From contig NZ_CP116766.1 in assembly GCF_028463985.1 (NCBI RefSeq), positions 1,736,001 through 1,800,000 on the forward strand: a stretch of DNA of 64,000 bases, written 5' to 3'. The first letter of the stretch is position 1. Every line of letters starts with the position of its first letter. A model generated the notes under the pieces. That model worked only from the letters and a program-made list of their open reading frames with translations, was not told the origin of the DNA and searched no databases. Made by a program: the position numbers and the translations under genes. This DNA comes from Neisseria lisongii (GTDB lineage Bacteria; Pseudomonadota; Gammaproteobacteria; Burkholderiales; Neisseriaceae). Below are positions 8,473 to 16,624 of the stretch, piece by piece.

Positions 8473-9252
8473 ATGACCGACCGCTGGCAAATCCACCGCC
8501 ATCTCGCCGAAACCACCGACCAACGCCTGACGCTGGTTCGCAGCACGCCGCAACGCATTCTCTTATGCGGTGCCGATGCCGACACCAGCCGCCGCCTGCT
8601 CGCCGCACGCTATCCGCACGCCGAGTTTGCCGAATACGACAGCCGCCCCGAATTTCTTCAAGCCGCCGCAGCCGAGCGCAAAACCGGTTTCTGGCAAAAA
8701 CTCACCGGCAAAACCGTTCCCCAAACCTGCCAAAGCCCGACCGACCCGCTGCCCCAAGCCGCCGCCGATATGCTGTGGGCCAACCTCGGCCTGATAACCG
8801 CCGCCGAACTCCCGCCCGTGTTCCAAAACTGGGCAAACGCCCTCAAAACCGACGGTCTGCTGTTTTTCACCCACTTCGGACAAGACACGCTGGCGGAACT
8901 CACAAGCCGTCTGAAAAACCACGGCATTCATTGCCACGCCCCAACTTTAATCGACATGCACGACATCGGCGACATGCTCGCCGGCAACGGCTTCTACGAC
9001 CCGGTAACCGACACCGCCAAGCTCGAACTGCACTACAAAAAAGCCGACACCTTCCGACAAGATATGGACACATTGGGCCTCTCGCAAGCCATCACCTTCG
9101 ACCGCCCCGAAGCCGCCCAAGCCTGTATCGACCGCATTTTCGCAGAAGAAGGCGGCCTCACGGTTACGCTGGAAACCGTATACGGCCACGCCGTTAAAGC
9201 CTTGAAGCTACCGCAGGGGGAAAATTTGGTGCAGTTTTATCCGAGGGGGTGA
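8473..9252 (+). CDS. bioC: Malonyl-ACP O-methyltransferase BioC
   Basis: 259 residues, a class I SAM methyltransferase. The glycine motif is divergent (ILLCGADADTSRRLLA), the acidic end of strand 2 is FAEYD, and a BioC-like middle includes ADMLWANLGLITAAELPPVFQNW and GLLFFTHFG. BioC methylates malonyl-ACP so that fatty acid synthesis can extend it to pimeloyl-ACP methyl ester, the BioH substrate. The bioH neighbour is the strongest support. The degenerate SAM loop is the main reason for less than full certainty. Confidence 0.85.
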   Translation: MTDRWQIHRHLAETTDQRLTLVRSTPQRILLCGADADTSRRLLAARYPHAEFAEYDSRPEFLQAAAAERKTGFWQKLTGKTVPQTCQSPTDPLPQAAADMLWANLGLITAAELPPVFQNWANALKTDGLLFFTHFGQDTLAELTSRLKNHGIHCHAPTLIDMHDIGDMLAGNGFYDPVTDTAKLELHYKKADTFRQDMDTLGLSQAITFDRPEAAQACIDRIFAEEGGLTVTLETVYGHAVKALKLPQGENLVQFYPRG

Positions 9253-9284
9253 ACGGTTTTTTCCTAAGACATAGTGCAATAAAA

Positions 9285-9328
9285 CAAGGCCGTCTGAAAA
9301 TGATGTTTTCGATTTTCAGACGGCCTTG
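9285..9328. terminator. Inverted DUS hairpin
   Basis: AAGGCCGTCTGAAAAT pairs with ATTTTCAGACGGCCTT between the convergent bioC and drg genes. Confidence 0.75.
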
Positions 9329-9416
9329 CCTTATCTTTTGGGCTGATGTGGAGGAATCTTAGTTTACATGTTAGAAATACGTCAAAATCTTAAATTTAAT
9401 TAACGACTTAAAAAGT

Positions 9417-10193
9417 TTACGGCTTCACTTTCCGATATTTTCCCCGATTTGAAAACTCAATTACCCCGTGATTGCGTAGGATTTGCAACTGTTGGCGGAT
9501 TTTCTCTTTAATATGTCGATTTTCGGGAAATTGCCGCAATAATGCTTGTTCAAATACATACATTTGCCGCAAATCGAATTGTTCAGGTAATTGGTCAATA
9601 CACTTCATTATGGCAAGCAACCAACCTTTGCTCTTGCTTTGTTGCTGACGCATGAACAAATGAGATTGCCATTGTTGGCGTACTTTTCCGGGGTCAATCA
9701 TTCGAGCCTGATCAACCAATAGGATTTTACCGCTTTCCGGCAAACTGCTGATGTCCATATCACACATCAGATAATTTTCTCGATTTTTCAATGGCTTGTT
9801 TCGTGGAACAATCATTTTCACGTTCACAAAATGTTTGGGTACTAAGATAAGTTGCTGCACAGAATAATCAGCTTTTTTATAGGCTAAAAACAAAAAGTTG
9901 GGATTATCTTCAGCCTGTATACGGGCAATCATACTGTTGTAGGCACCATCAGGGATTTTTTTACCGGTTGAAAGTCCGCTTTTACTTTTCAATTCAAATT
10001 GTTCGTTACACTCGGTGCAAAAAAAGTCGCCCACTTTTGTGTTGTTAGCAAACGGTTGTATAGGCCGGTTGCCGCAATTCGGACAATAACCGTTATGTGC
10101 CAACCAGTCTTCCGATAAGCGCCTGATAATTTGTCTTGGGCTGCGGTAACCGGCAATTAAGTCTGTGTTAAACCGTAAATTCATATATTGCAT
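9417..10193 (-). CDS. drg: DpnI-like restriction endonuclease for methylated GATC (dam-replacing gene)
   Basis: 258 residues and strikingly like DpnI throughout. A Zn-binding set CPNC (Cys37, Cys40) and CTEC (Cys59, Cys62) surrounds the PD-(D/E)xK site: Asp56, Glu67 and Lys69 in DFF...FELK. The C-terminal winged helix contains HIKEKIRQQLQILRNHGVIE, almost the DpnI wording. Such enzymes cut GATC only when the adenine is methylated. In Neisseria this gene is called drg and replaces dam. The gene is visibly richer in A+T than its neighbours, pointing to transfer. No methyltransferase is adjacent, as expected for a methyl-directed enzyme. The start may be 10193 or 10184. Confidence 0.9.
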   Translation of the reverse strand: MQYMNLRFNTDLIAGYRSPRQIIRRLSEDWLAHNGYCPNCGNRPIQPFANNTKVGDFFCTECNEQFELKSKSGLSTGKKIPDGAYNSMIARIQAEDNPNFLFLAYKKADYSVQQLILVPKHFVNVKMIVPRNKPLKNRENYLMCDMDISSLPESGKILLVDQARMIDPGKVRQQWQSHLFMRQQQSKSKGWLLAIMKCIDQLPEQFDLRQMYVFEQALLRQFPENRHIKEKIRQQLQILRNHGVIEFSNRGKYRKVKP

Positions 10194-10349
10194 TTTCTTT
10201 TTTAAGATGTGAAATCTTGATGAGTGCGCCGATTAAGAATATCCGCCAATCTGTTTGCCATAATAAAATCCATCCAAAAACAAATTCGGTTGCAGCACTG
10301 CAAAAACACTCAATCTTAACTTTTCAGACGGCCTTGTTTTATTTTCTGC

Positions 10350-12539
10350 TTACCCAATCCGTTTAAACGGTGGCAAACATGCCAATAATTGTTGGCCGTA
10401 GCGTTGGGTTTTGACTCGGTTGTCGAGTATTGTTACCCGGCCGTAGTCTTGTTCGGTGCGGATCAGGCGGCCGACGGCTTGGACGAGTTTGATGCTGGCT
10501 TCGGGAACGGTAATTTCGATAAAGGGGTTGCCGCCCCGCTGCTCGATCCAGCGGTTTTGGGTTTTCTCGATGGGATTGTCGGGCATGGAAAACGGGAGTT
10601 TGGCGATGATGACCTGCACGCAGGCTTCGCCGGGCAGATCCAGCCCTTCGGCAAAGCTGTCTAATCCGAAAATAATACTGGCGTTGCCTGCTTTCAGGGC
10701 TTCATAGTGGCGTTGCAGCAATACGGTTTTGGGCAGCTCGCCCTGTATCAGCAACAGCGGCAGGTAGTCGTCGGGCAGGCGCAGGGCGACTTCCTGCATT
10801 TGTCGGCGGGAGGAAAACAGTACCAATGTGCCGATGGCTTGGTCGGCGGCAATCAATTTGGGCAGCCATTCTGCGACGGCGGCGGTGTGGGCAACGGGGT
10901 CTTTCGGGCTGGCGTAAATCGGCGGCAGGTAGAGTTCGCCCTGTTTTTCAAAGTCAAACGGGCTTTTGAGGGCGAGGGTGGCGGTTTCGGGCAGCCAGAC
11001 AAGGCCGGTTTGGCGCAACAGCAGGTTGAAGTTACCCAAGGATTGCAGGGTGGCAGAGGTCAATACGGCACCTGCGGCACGCCGCCACAGGCTGTTGGCG
11101 AGATGGCCGGCGCTGCTGATGGGGCTGGCGTTGAACACATAGTCGTTTTTGTCGTCTATGCGGCGGGTAATCCATTTTGCCAGCGGCTCTTCGCCCTCGG
11201 CGGGAACGGTGGAAATCAAGTCCCACACGGCGCTGATTTGTTCGGCTCGGGCAACAAACATGCCGAATTCGGTGCTGAGGCGGTCGATAAGGGCGCTGTC
11301 TTGCTCTTTGTCTCTGCGGCAGCCGGAAAGTGCGTCGTTGAGGCTGTAAACGTGTTTAAGCAAGCTGCGGGCGGCTACGCCGGTGTTTTGCACCAAGGTT
11401 TCCAAGCCTTCGGGGATTTGTCCGTCTTGCCACAGCCAGACGGGGTCGCTGTTTTTGCGGCCGAAATCGGATTCACGCTCGTTTTGGCGAAACGTGCTGC
11501 GCTCGTTTTCAGACGGCATCAGGGAAAGCTCGGGGGCTTCGGCAAGGTGGAATTGCCATTCGTGCAGGCTGTCGAGCAGCGAGGCGGCGGCTTCGTCGGC
11601 AAGGTTGGCCAGTTCGGTTTTGTCGGCGACGGCAGCGATTTTGGCGGTGATTTGCGGCAGTTTTTCCAAGCTCCATACGGCGGTATTCCACGAATGTTCG
11701 GCGGCAAACTGGCTGAGGGCTTTTTTGGGCAGATGGTGCGCCTCGTCTATGCAGTAGAAACTGTTTTCGGGGGCGGGCAGAATCACGCCGCCGCCCATGC
11801 TGATGTCGGCCAGCAGCAAATCGTGGTTGGCAACCACTACATCAACGGTTTCCAATGTATCCCGTGCCAGATAAAACGGGCATTCGCTGCGGTTGGGGCA
11901 GGCGGCTTTGAGGCAGCCGTGGCGGTCGTTGGTGATTTTGAACCATATCCCGTCGTCGATTTTTTCGGGCCAAGTATCTCTATCGCCATTGAAGCGGCGG
12001 GCGGAAAATTCATCCGACATATTGTTCAGCAGCGCCAATTCTTCGGGCTTGGGTTTGCTGTCCCACAATACCGCCGGCGTTTCAAAACCGAGCAGGCTTT
12101 GCTGGGCGTTGCCCTGCGTGAGTTGGTAGAGTTTGTAGGGGCAGAGATAGCGGCCGCGACCTTTGGCGAGAGCAAAAGTCAGTTCCAAGCCGCTTTTTTC
12201 GACCAGAAACGGCAAATCCCGCTCCACCAGCTGCTCCTGCAGGGCGATGGTAGCGCTGCTCACAATCAGCCGTTTACCTCTGGTCTGCGCCATAATACCG
12301 CCCGCCAGCAGATACGCCAGCGATTTGCCGACACCGGTCGGCCCTTCAATCACGATAATGCTTTCGCCTTCCCGTTTGGGCGCTTCCTGTCCTTCTTCCC
12401 TTGTCTGCGTGCGGGCAAAGGTGTTGGCGATGGCGGCGATCATTTCCCGCTGGGCGGCACGGGGGCGGAAATTGGGCAGGTTTTTACCGATGTTGTGGTA
12501 GTGGTCGCGAATGGCGTTTTTTTCTAAATCGGTGAGCAT
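10350..12539 (-). CDS. dinG: ATP-dependent DNA helicase DinG
   Basis: 729 residues, an XPD-like superfamily 2 helicase. Walker A is IEGPTGVGKSLAYLL and the DEAH box is CIDEAHHLPKK. The four-cysteine iron-sulphur cluster region is GRYLCPYKLY and CPNRSECPFY. The C-terminal helicase domain ends in VQAVGRLIRTEQDYG. DinG unwinds D-loops, R-loops and DNA-RNA hybrids in repair. A DUS is embedded in the coding region as the peptide MPSEN. It is transcribed alone. Confidence 0.93.
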   Translation of the reverse strand: MLTDLEKNAIRDHYHNIGKNLPNFRPRAAQREMIAAIANTFARTQTREEGQEAPKREGESIIVIEGPTGVGKSLAYLLAGGIMAQTRGKRLIVSSATIALQEQLVERDLPFLVEKSGLELTFALAKGRGRYLCPYKLYQLTQGNAQQSLLGFETPAVLWDSKPKPEELALLNNMSDEFSARRFNGDRDTWPEKIDDGIWFKITNDRHGCLKAACPNRSECPFYLARDTLETVDVVVANHDLLLADISMGGGVILPAPENSFYCIDEAHHLPKKALSQFAAEHSWNTAVWSLEKLPQITAKIAAVADKTELANLADEAAASLLDSLHEWQFHLAEAPELSLMPSENERSTFRQNERESDFGRKNSDPVWLWQDGQIPEGLETLVQNTGVAARSLLKHVYSLNDALSGCRRDKEQDSALIDRLSTEFGMFVARAEQISAVWDLISTVPAEGEEPLAKWITRRIDDKNDYVFNASPISSAGHLANSLWRRAAGAVLTSATLQSLGNFNLLLRQTGLVWLPETATLALKSPFDFEKQGELYLPPIYASPKDPVAHTAAVAEWLPKLIAADQAIGTLVLFSSRRQMQEVALRLPDDYLPLLLIQGELPKTVLLQRHYEALKAGNASIIFGLDSFAEGLDLPGEACVQVIIAKLPFSMPDNPIEKTQNRWIEQRGGNPFIEITVPEASIKLVQAVGRLIRTEQDYGRVTILDNRVKTQRYGQQLLACLPPFKRIG

Positions 12540-12658
12540 AAAGGCCGTCTGAAAATAGGGGTTGGCGTGAAGGGAACCGGGTTTGCGGTATGACTCGGTT
12601 CAGACTCCCGCCATTTTAACATTTTTCGCACAGCCCCGACTGAGCAGCAGGCGATTTT

Positions 12659-12833
12659 TATAGTGAAATAACCTAATAATCCATACGGTTTTTAAACAGA
12701 GCGTAGGTTGGGTCGAGACCCAACACGATTGAAAATACCTTGAAACATAAGATTTTGTTGGATTACGCCCGTGCCTCGCTAACCACAATCTACGCCTGTT
12801 TTTGTATGGAAAATTCGGTGTTCTAACTATATA
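12659..12833. repeat. 175-bp TATAG-ended repeat, copy 1
   Basis: Starts TATAGTGAAATAACC, then AATAATCCATACGG, and holds the palindrome GTTGGGTCGAGACCCAAC. Most of the inner 120 bases recur in reverse orientation at 43019-43192. The right end is TCGGTGTTCTAACTATA, which matches the left end of the repeat at 4264. It fills the gap between dinG and the anti-sigma gene. No gene is supported in 12540-12905. Confidence 0.75.
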
Positions 12834-12905
12834 CAGTCGGCAACGCCATACAAAATGCCGCCTGAACGCATTTTCAGACGGCATACGGCAGATACACACC
12901 AAAAA

Positions 12906-13076
12906 TCAAAACAGCTTTTTCAAGGCCGTCTGAATTGTGTCCATCTGTTTTTTATAGCGGCGGCAGTGCGGGCAAATTAAGAGGTGGCCGTTGATAAATA
13001 CCCGCTCTTTCATGTTGAGCTTGCCCTGATCGTATTGTTTGGACAATAACGCAGTGGCTTTTCTGCATTTATCCAT
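12906..13076 (-). CDS. mseR: Small zinc anti-sigma factor (MseR-like)
   Basis: A 56-residue protein. It has the zinc anti-sigma signature HxxxCxxC (HLLICPHC: His31, Cys35, Cys38), with an extra Cys4 near the start. Its ATG overlaps the sigma-factor stop by 8 bases, a typical coupling of ECF sigma and anti-sigma genes. In meningococci the equivalent protein, MseR, binds and inactivates sigma-E until stress releases it. It lacks any membrane segment, so sensing is cytoplasmic, probably by metal or thiol chemistry. It has a DUS within its last codons. Confidence 0.85.
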   Translation of the reverse strand: MDKCRKATALLSKQYDQGKLNMKERVFINGHLLICPHCRRYKKQMDTIQTALKKLF

Positions 13077-13659
13077 ATTGCTCCCCCTGATTAAACCATT
13101 TGATTTGCAGACACTGGCGCAAACCCTCGCGGGCGCGGTGCATGGTGGTGTGGAAATTAGACTCGCTCAAGCTGCACTGTTCCCGCACTTCAGCCGACGA
13201 CAGCCCGAGAATTTCCTTCATCATAAATACCCGTGCGGTGTTTTCCGGCAAACGGTACAGGCACGCCTGCAAAACCTGATAAAATTCTTTGTTGTTCAAC
13301 GACTGGTCGGGCGAACCCCACGCATCGGGGCGGCCGCTTGCCGTCCAGTGGCCGTTTTCGGAAAAATGGCTTTCAAACGCTTCGTCCATTGATTCTTCCG
13401 CCGGCGACACAAACACTTCCCGCTGTTTGCCGATACTGCGCAGGCAGTCGATGATTTTGTTTTTCAAAATGCCGAACAGCCAACTGCTCAACTGCGCTTC
13501 GCCTTTAAACTGATCGCAAGCACGATAAGCCGACAACATGGTATCCTGCACCAAATCTTCCGCCAAATCGGGGCGGTCGGGCAGCTGGATACGGCAGAAA
13601 CGCAGCAGCAGCTTGCGCAGCCGGTCAAATTCGGCATCGTCAAGATTAAAAAAATTCAT
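13069..13659 (-). CDS. rpoE: ECF sigma factor (sigma-E / Ecf)
   Basis: 196 residues with sigma region 2 (DLVQDTMLSAYRACDQFKGE, SWLFGILKNKIIDCLR) and region 4 (LPENTARVFMMKEILGLSSAEVREQCSLSESNFHTTMHRAREGLR), joined by a linker of about 50 residues. It is the fifth gene of the operon that starts with doxX and is followed at once by its anti-sigma gene. In gonococci the orthologous Ecf controls msrAB; here the same promoter word is found before both msrAB and this operon, implying autoregulation. The 93-base gap to the upstream gene contains no clear terminator. Confidence 0.93.
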   Translation of the reverse strand: MNFFNLDDAEFDRLRKLLLRFCRIQLPDRPDLAEDLVQDTMLSAYRACDQFKGEAQLSSWLFGILKNKIIDCLRSIGKQREVFVSPAEESMDEAFESHFSENGHWTASGRPDAWGSPDQSLNNKEFYQVLQACLYRLPENTARVFMMKEILGLSSAEVREQCSLSESNFHTTMHRAREGLRQCLQIKWFNQGEQYG

Positions 13660-13752
13660 TCCGTTCCCCTTAAGGGCGGTTTATCTGTAACTTGGAATTT
13701 TAACCCAAAACGCCGCTGCTTTTATACTGCTTTACCCGCTTTAGCAGATTGC

Positions 13753-14436
13753 TTATTCCGCCGCCACCAACACACCCTGTTCCTGCCAATACCGCCAGCG
13801 TTCCGCCAAGCCTTGCCGCCAGCCGTTTTCAGACGGCATCCATTCCGCCAGCATGGTTTCCAGTTTCGCCAATGCCAGCGGGCTTTCTGATACGGTGTGC
13901 AGCAACAGGCGGTCGAAACCGTCCAACTCGAGAAACAATACTTCGTCTTCAAAATTGCGCCAGATTAAAACCGGTGTCGGCTGCGGCTGCAAGGCATCGG
14001 TTACGGCGTAGGCATAATCCCGCAGCAATGCAGCGGCAGCCAGCGTGTGCGGCGTTGCGGCGGCGGTTTCGATGCGGTTTTCAGACGGCATCTGCGCCAC
14101 TTCGGCCAGCAGTTGGGCGTATTCAAAATCCATCAAATCCAACACGCCGTCTGAAAGCGGCTTTTGGCGGCAAAAAGCCAGAAATTCGCCGGCAATTTCC
14201 TGAAAATACGGCGAATGTGCCTGTCCGTGTGCCACAAAATCTTCTTTTAATGCCTGCCACGTTTCCTCGCCCAAATATTCGGGCGTTTCCACATAGCAGC
14301 GGTCGAGAAAACCGTTGATGTTGTTGCGTATCAGGCGGACATAGACCGCCAGCCGTTTTTCATCAAAGCCTTGCGCCCCGCCTTGGCGGATGGCGGCGGC
14401 AAATGCGGCCTGATAAGCTGCTGAAGCGTCAGACAT
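13753..14436 (-). CDS. bufC: DUF2063 protein, partner of the MNIO enzyme (BufC/HvfC-like)
   Basis: 227 residues. The N-terminal DUF2063 domain is visible in MSDASAAYQAAFAAAIR and RLAVYVRLIRNNINGFL. In bufferin/HvfA systems this partner binds the precursor leader and presents it to the DUF692 enzyme. The ATG at 14436 overlaps the bufB stop by 8 bases and follows AAGGAG at good spacing; a longer open frame extends into bufB. Three DUS copies are used as coding sequence (MPSEN twice and LSDGV). Function is inferred from family and operon context. Confidence 0.85.
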   Translation of the reverse strand: MSDASAAYQAAFAAAIRQGGAQGFDEKRLAVYVRLIRNNINGFLDRCYVETPEYLGEETWQALKEDFVAHGQAHSPYFQEIAGEFLAFCRQKPLSDGVLDLMDFEYAQLLAEVAQMPSENRIETAAATPHTLAAAALLRDYAYAVTDALQPQPTPVLIWRNFEDEVLFLELDGFDRLLLHTVSESPLALAKLETMLAEWMPSENGWRQGLAERWRYWQEQGVLVAAE

Positions 14437-15268
14437 TGAGAAACTCCTTTCCGGAACGCTGCTGGTAATCAGCAATTTTTGCGACTTCGGCTTCCAATTC
14501 GGCAAACGGCGGGAAATTGAAATCCCGCTCCAACAGGGTCGGCGGAATCACCGGCAGGCGGCGGTACACCTGTTCCAGCAAATCCCATACTGTCGGCAAA
14601 ACCGCTGCGCCGTGGGTATCGATCAGCAAATCCGGTGCTTCGACATCGTGTCCGGCAATGTGGATATAATTGACCCGATTTACATTGACCGTTGCCAGAA
14701 AATCTTCCGGCAGCAGCAGATTGTGATTGACGGCATTCACGTAGATATTATTGACATCCAAATGGATATGGCAGTCGGCTTCATCAGCCACTGCATTGAG
14801 AAACTCGGCTTCGTTCATTTCCGCCAGCGGCGAATGCAGGTAATACGAAGTGTTTTCCACAGCAATGCGGCAGCCGAGAAAATCCTGCACCTCCCGAATC
14901 CGCTGCGCCGTATGTTTGACCATTTCGGCGGTAAACGGCAACGGCAGCAAATCGTAAAGATGGCCTCCGTCGTGGCAATAGCTCAAATGGTCGGAAAAAA
15001 ACGAGCAGCGGTATTGCGCCATCATCTGTTTGATGCCGCCCAGCAATTCTTTATCCAACGGCGCTTGTCCGCCCAAAGACAGCGACAGACCGTGCAGCGC
15101 CAGCGGCAGTTTTTCCGCCACCCGGTCAAACTGTTTGCGGGCAAAACCGCCCATTTTGAGCCAGTTTTCCGGCGCAGCTTCGATAAAACGAATCGGGCTG
15201 CTTTCCGACAAGGATAAAAAATCCTCCGCCAAATCTCGGCGGTAGCCTAAACCTGCGTATTGAATCAT
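14429..15268 (-). CDS. bufB: DUF692 multinuclear iron oxidase (MNIO; BufB/HvfB-like)
   Basis: 279 residues, a TIM-barrel DUF692 protein. Family metal-ligand motifs are all present in order: SDHLSY, AVENTSYY, HLDVNNIYVN, IHIAGHD and IDTHG. MNIO enzymes use a di- or tri-iron site to modify cysteines in peptide substrates. Members next to EGKCG peptides turn those cysteines into copper-binding heterocycles (thiooxazole, or oxazolone/thioamide). The gene lies 226 bases after the precursor gene and is coupled to bufC. Confidence 0.9.
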   Translation of the reverse strand: MIQYAGLGYRRDLAEDFLSLSESSPIRFIEAAPENWLKMGGFARKQFDRVAEKLPLALHGLSLSLGGQAPLDKELLGGIKQMMAQYRCSFFSDHLSYCHDGGHLYDLLPLPFTAEMVKHTAQRIREVQDFLGCRIAVENTSYYLHSPLAEMNEAEFLNAVADEADCHIHLDVNNIYVNAVNHNLLLPEDFLATVNVNRVNYIHIAGHDVEAPDLLIDTHGAAVLPTVWDLLEQVYRRLPVIPPTLLERDFNFPPFAELEAEVAKIADYQQRSGKEFLNV

Positions 15269-15411
15269 GGTGGTGTTCCTGAATTTTTGCTGTTGCCAAA
15301 CAAAATAAAACCGAACAGATACTGTTTAAATTTAAAATAAAACAGTCGGTTATGGTGAATTCACTTTAAAATGCTGTAACGGCTTTATTTTGGCCGGCTC
15401 ATTATCCGAAA

Positions 15412-15427
15412 TGTTTCACATGAAACA
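15412..15427. other. parS-like palindrome, one mismatch
   Basis: TGTTTCACATGAAACA differs from the canonical parS by one central base. It lies in the bufA-bufB gap and overlaps the edge of a hairpin, so the resemblance could be partly accidental. Confidence 0.4.
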
Positions 15428-15460
15428 TCGGCTGAAAGAAAGCCGCACCCGATGTTTCAT
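15420..15460 (-). promoter_or_regulatory. Intercistronic hairpin between precursor and enzyme genes
   Basis: ATGAAACATCGG and its exact reverse complement CCGATGTTTCAT are separated by 17 bases that themselves can pair (GGCT/AGCC). It lies 34 bases after the bufA stop. It has no T tract, so it is more likely an mRNA-stabilising or attenuating hairpin than a full terminator. It could keep the precursor more abundant than the enzymes. Confidence 0.6.
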
Positions 15461-15494
15461 CAGATACGGCTCTCGGCCAATCAAATCGCTTTGA

Positions 15495-15827
15495 TTATTT
15501 TGAACCGCATTTACCTTCGCCACATTTGCCTTCGGCTGCTTTGGCTTTAGCTTTGGTTGCACCACATTTGCCTTCGCCGCATTTACCTTCCGCAGCTTTG
15601 GTTTTGGCTTTGGTTGCACCGCATTTGCCTTCGCCGCACTTGCCTTCGGCTGCTTTGGCTTTGCTCGCACCGCATTTTCCTTCGCCACATTTACCCTCTG
15701 CAGATTTGGCGGCTTTGGCTTTTGTTACGGCAACATGGTCTTTTACAGGTTTGTTGGCAGCGTGTACACCGGCAGCCAAAGACAAAGACAACGCACCGGC
15801 CAAAGCAGCAGCAATATTTTTTTTCAT
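15495..15827 (-). CDS. bufA: Exported EGKCG-repeat precursor peptide (bufferin / HvfA type)
   Basis: 110 residues. A signal peptide (MKKNIAAALAGALSLSLAAG, cut after about residue 23) is followed by a Lys/Ala-rich region. Eight EGKCG motifs are arranged as four tandem EGKCGEGKCG pairs (cysteines 47/52, 64/69, 83/88, 102/107), spaced by AxKAK linkers. These eight are the only cysteines. The motif is the known substrate of MNIO enzymes that make copper-binding peptides (bufferins, HvfA). The neighbouring DUF692 and DUF2063 genes fit exactly. An unmodified metallothionein-like protein is the alternative. Confidence 0.9.
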   Translation of the reverse strand: MKKNIAAALAGALSLSLAAGVHAANKPVKDHVAVTKAKAAKSAEGKCGEGKCGASKAKAAEGKCGEGKCGATKAKTKAAEGKCGEGKCGATKAKAKAAEGKCGEGKCGSK

Positions 15828-15921
15828 TTTGATTTCCTTTAAAAAGTTAAAAATAACAAGATTTTGAATAAAGCGGAATGTTTAAGGTCTGATTCCACGA
15901 CCGGTAAACCGTTATATATGT

Positions 15922-16353
15922 TTATTTTTTCAGAACATATTTCTTCAGCAGCGCATCAAGCGAAAACCCGCCTGCGCCTTGCAGCAAAATCGGGAACAAT
16001 ACCACCAGATAAATCAGCGCCATTTTGTAGCCGTTGTCGCACACGTTGTAACCCGCACCGGCATGAGCCGACACCCAAGCCACCCACGTTACAATCATCA
16101 GCCCCAAGGCGGACAATCGGGCCGCCAAACCGACCACCAGCAAAACCGGCAATGCCAGTTCGGCAAACATCGCCATCTGCCAATTCAAACTGTCGGGCAA
16201 CAGGCTGATAGGAAACGGAAATTGGTCGTGAATATCGGCAAACCAGTTTTCGCCTTTCCATTTTTCCAAGCCCGATTCAAAAAATTCGTAAGCGGCAAAT
16301 AATCTCAATGCCAGCAGCCCCAATCCAGACTGCCATGAAGCGTTCGGTTTCAT
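15922..16353 (-). CDS. DoxX-family membrane protein
   Basis: 143 residues with four predicted membrane helices. The start (LGLLALRLFAAYEFFESGLEKWKG) is the DoxX signature. DoxX-type proteins regularly accompany MNIO peptide operons, where they may handle redox or export. It is the first gene of the operon, about 20 bases after the sigma-E promoter start region, and is followed after 94 bases by bufA. Exact role unknown. Confidence 0.85.
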   Translation of the reverse strand: MKPNASWQSGLGLLALRLFAAYEFFESGLEKWKGENWFADIHDQFPFPISLLPDSLNWQMAMFAELALPVLLVVGLAARLSALGLMIVTWVAWVSAHAGAGYNVCDNGYKMALIYLVVLFPILLQGAGGFSLDALLKKYVLKK

Positions 16354-16380
16354 AAAACGTCCAAAGTTTGTTGATACCCG

Positions 16381-16409
16381 TTAGACGAAACAGATAGCCG
16401 TTTCTTACA
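16381..16409 (-). promoter_or_regulatory. Sigma-E (ECF) promoter of the buf operon
   Basis: On the minus strand the sequence reads TGTAA, 17 bases, CGTCTAA. The same boxes with the same spacing occur before msrAB (35637-35665). The -10 box is about 27 bases before the doxX ATG. CGTC is the usual core of ECF -10 elements. Confidence 0.85.
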
Positions 16410-16506
16410 ATAATTTTTTAAAAGTTAAATAATTGATTGTTTTTAATGGAAATAAAGTTAAAAGAGAATGATGATAATGAAGATGAAAACAGTTGATAAA
16501 GACGAG

Positions 16507-16576
16507 CAGGCCGTCTGAAAATCGGGTTTTATGGCCAATTCACCATATATGAAAAACCCGATTTTCAGACGGCCTG
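16507..16576. terminator. Long inverted DUS hairpin
   Basis: CAGGCCGTCTGAAAATCGGG pairs with CCCGATTTTCAGACGGCCTG across about 30 bases, between the recQ stop and the divergent-side promoter of the buf operon. It isolates the operon from recQ transcription. Confidence 0.75.
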
Positions 16577-16624
16577 TGAAGTGGGAAATATGCGTAATAA
16601 GCAGTTCCTTATCCGACAAAGCCC

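Noticed and set aside
12600..12902. Open frame of 100 residues between dinG and the anti-sigma gene
   Set aside because: It is made of repeat and DUS DNA, and the same bases recur at 43019-43192.
15412..15427. Third parS site counted as equal to the others
   Set aside because: It has a central mismatch and overlaps a separate hairpin, so it is listed only as parS-like.
15495..15827. Reading the EGKCG protein as a plain metallothionein, or its DNA as a CRISPR or satellite array
   Set aside because: It has a signal peptide, a regular EGKCG motif and adjacent DUF692 and DUF2063 genes, which fit a modified peptide; the repeat is coding and in frame.
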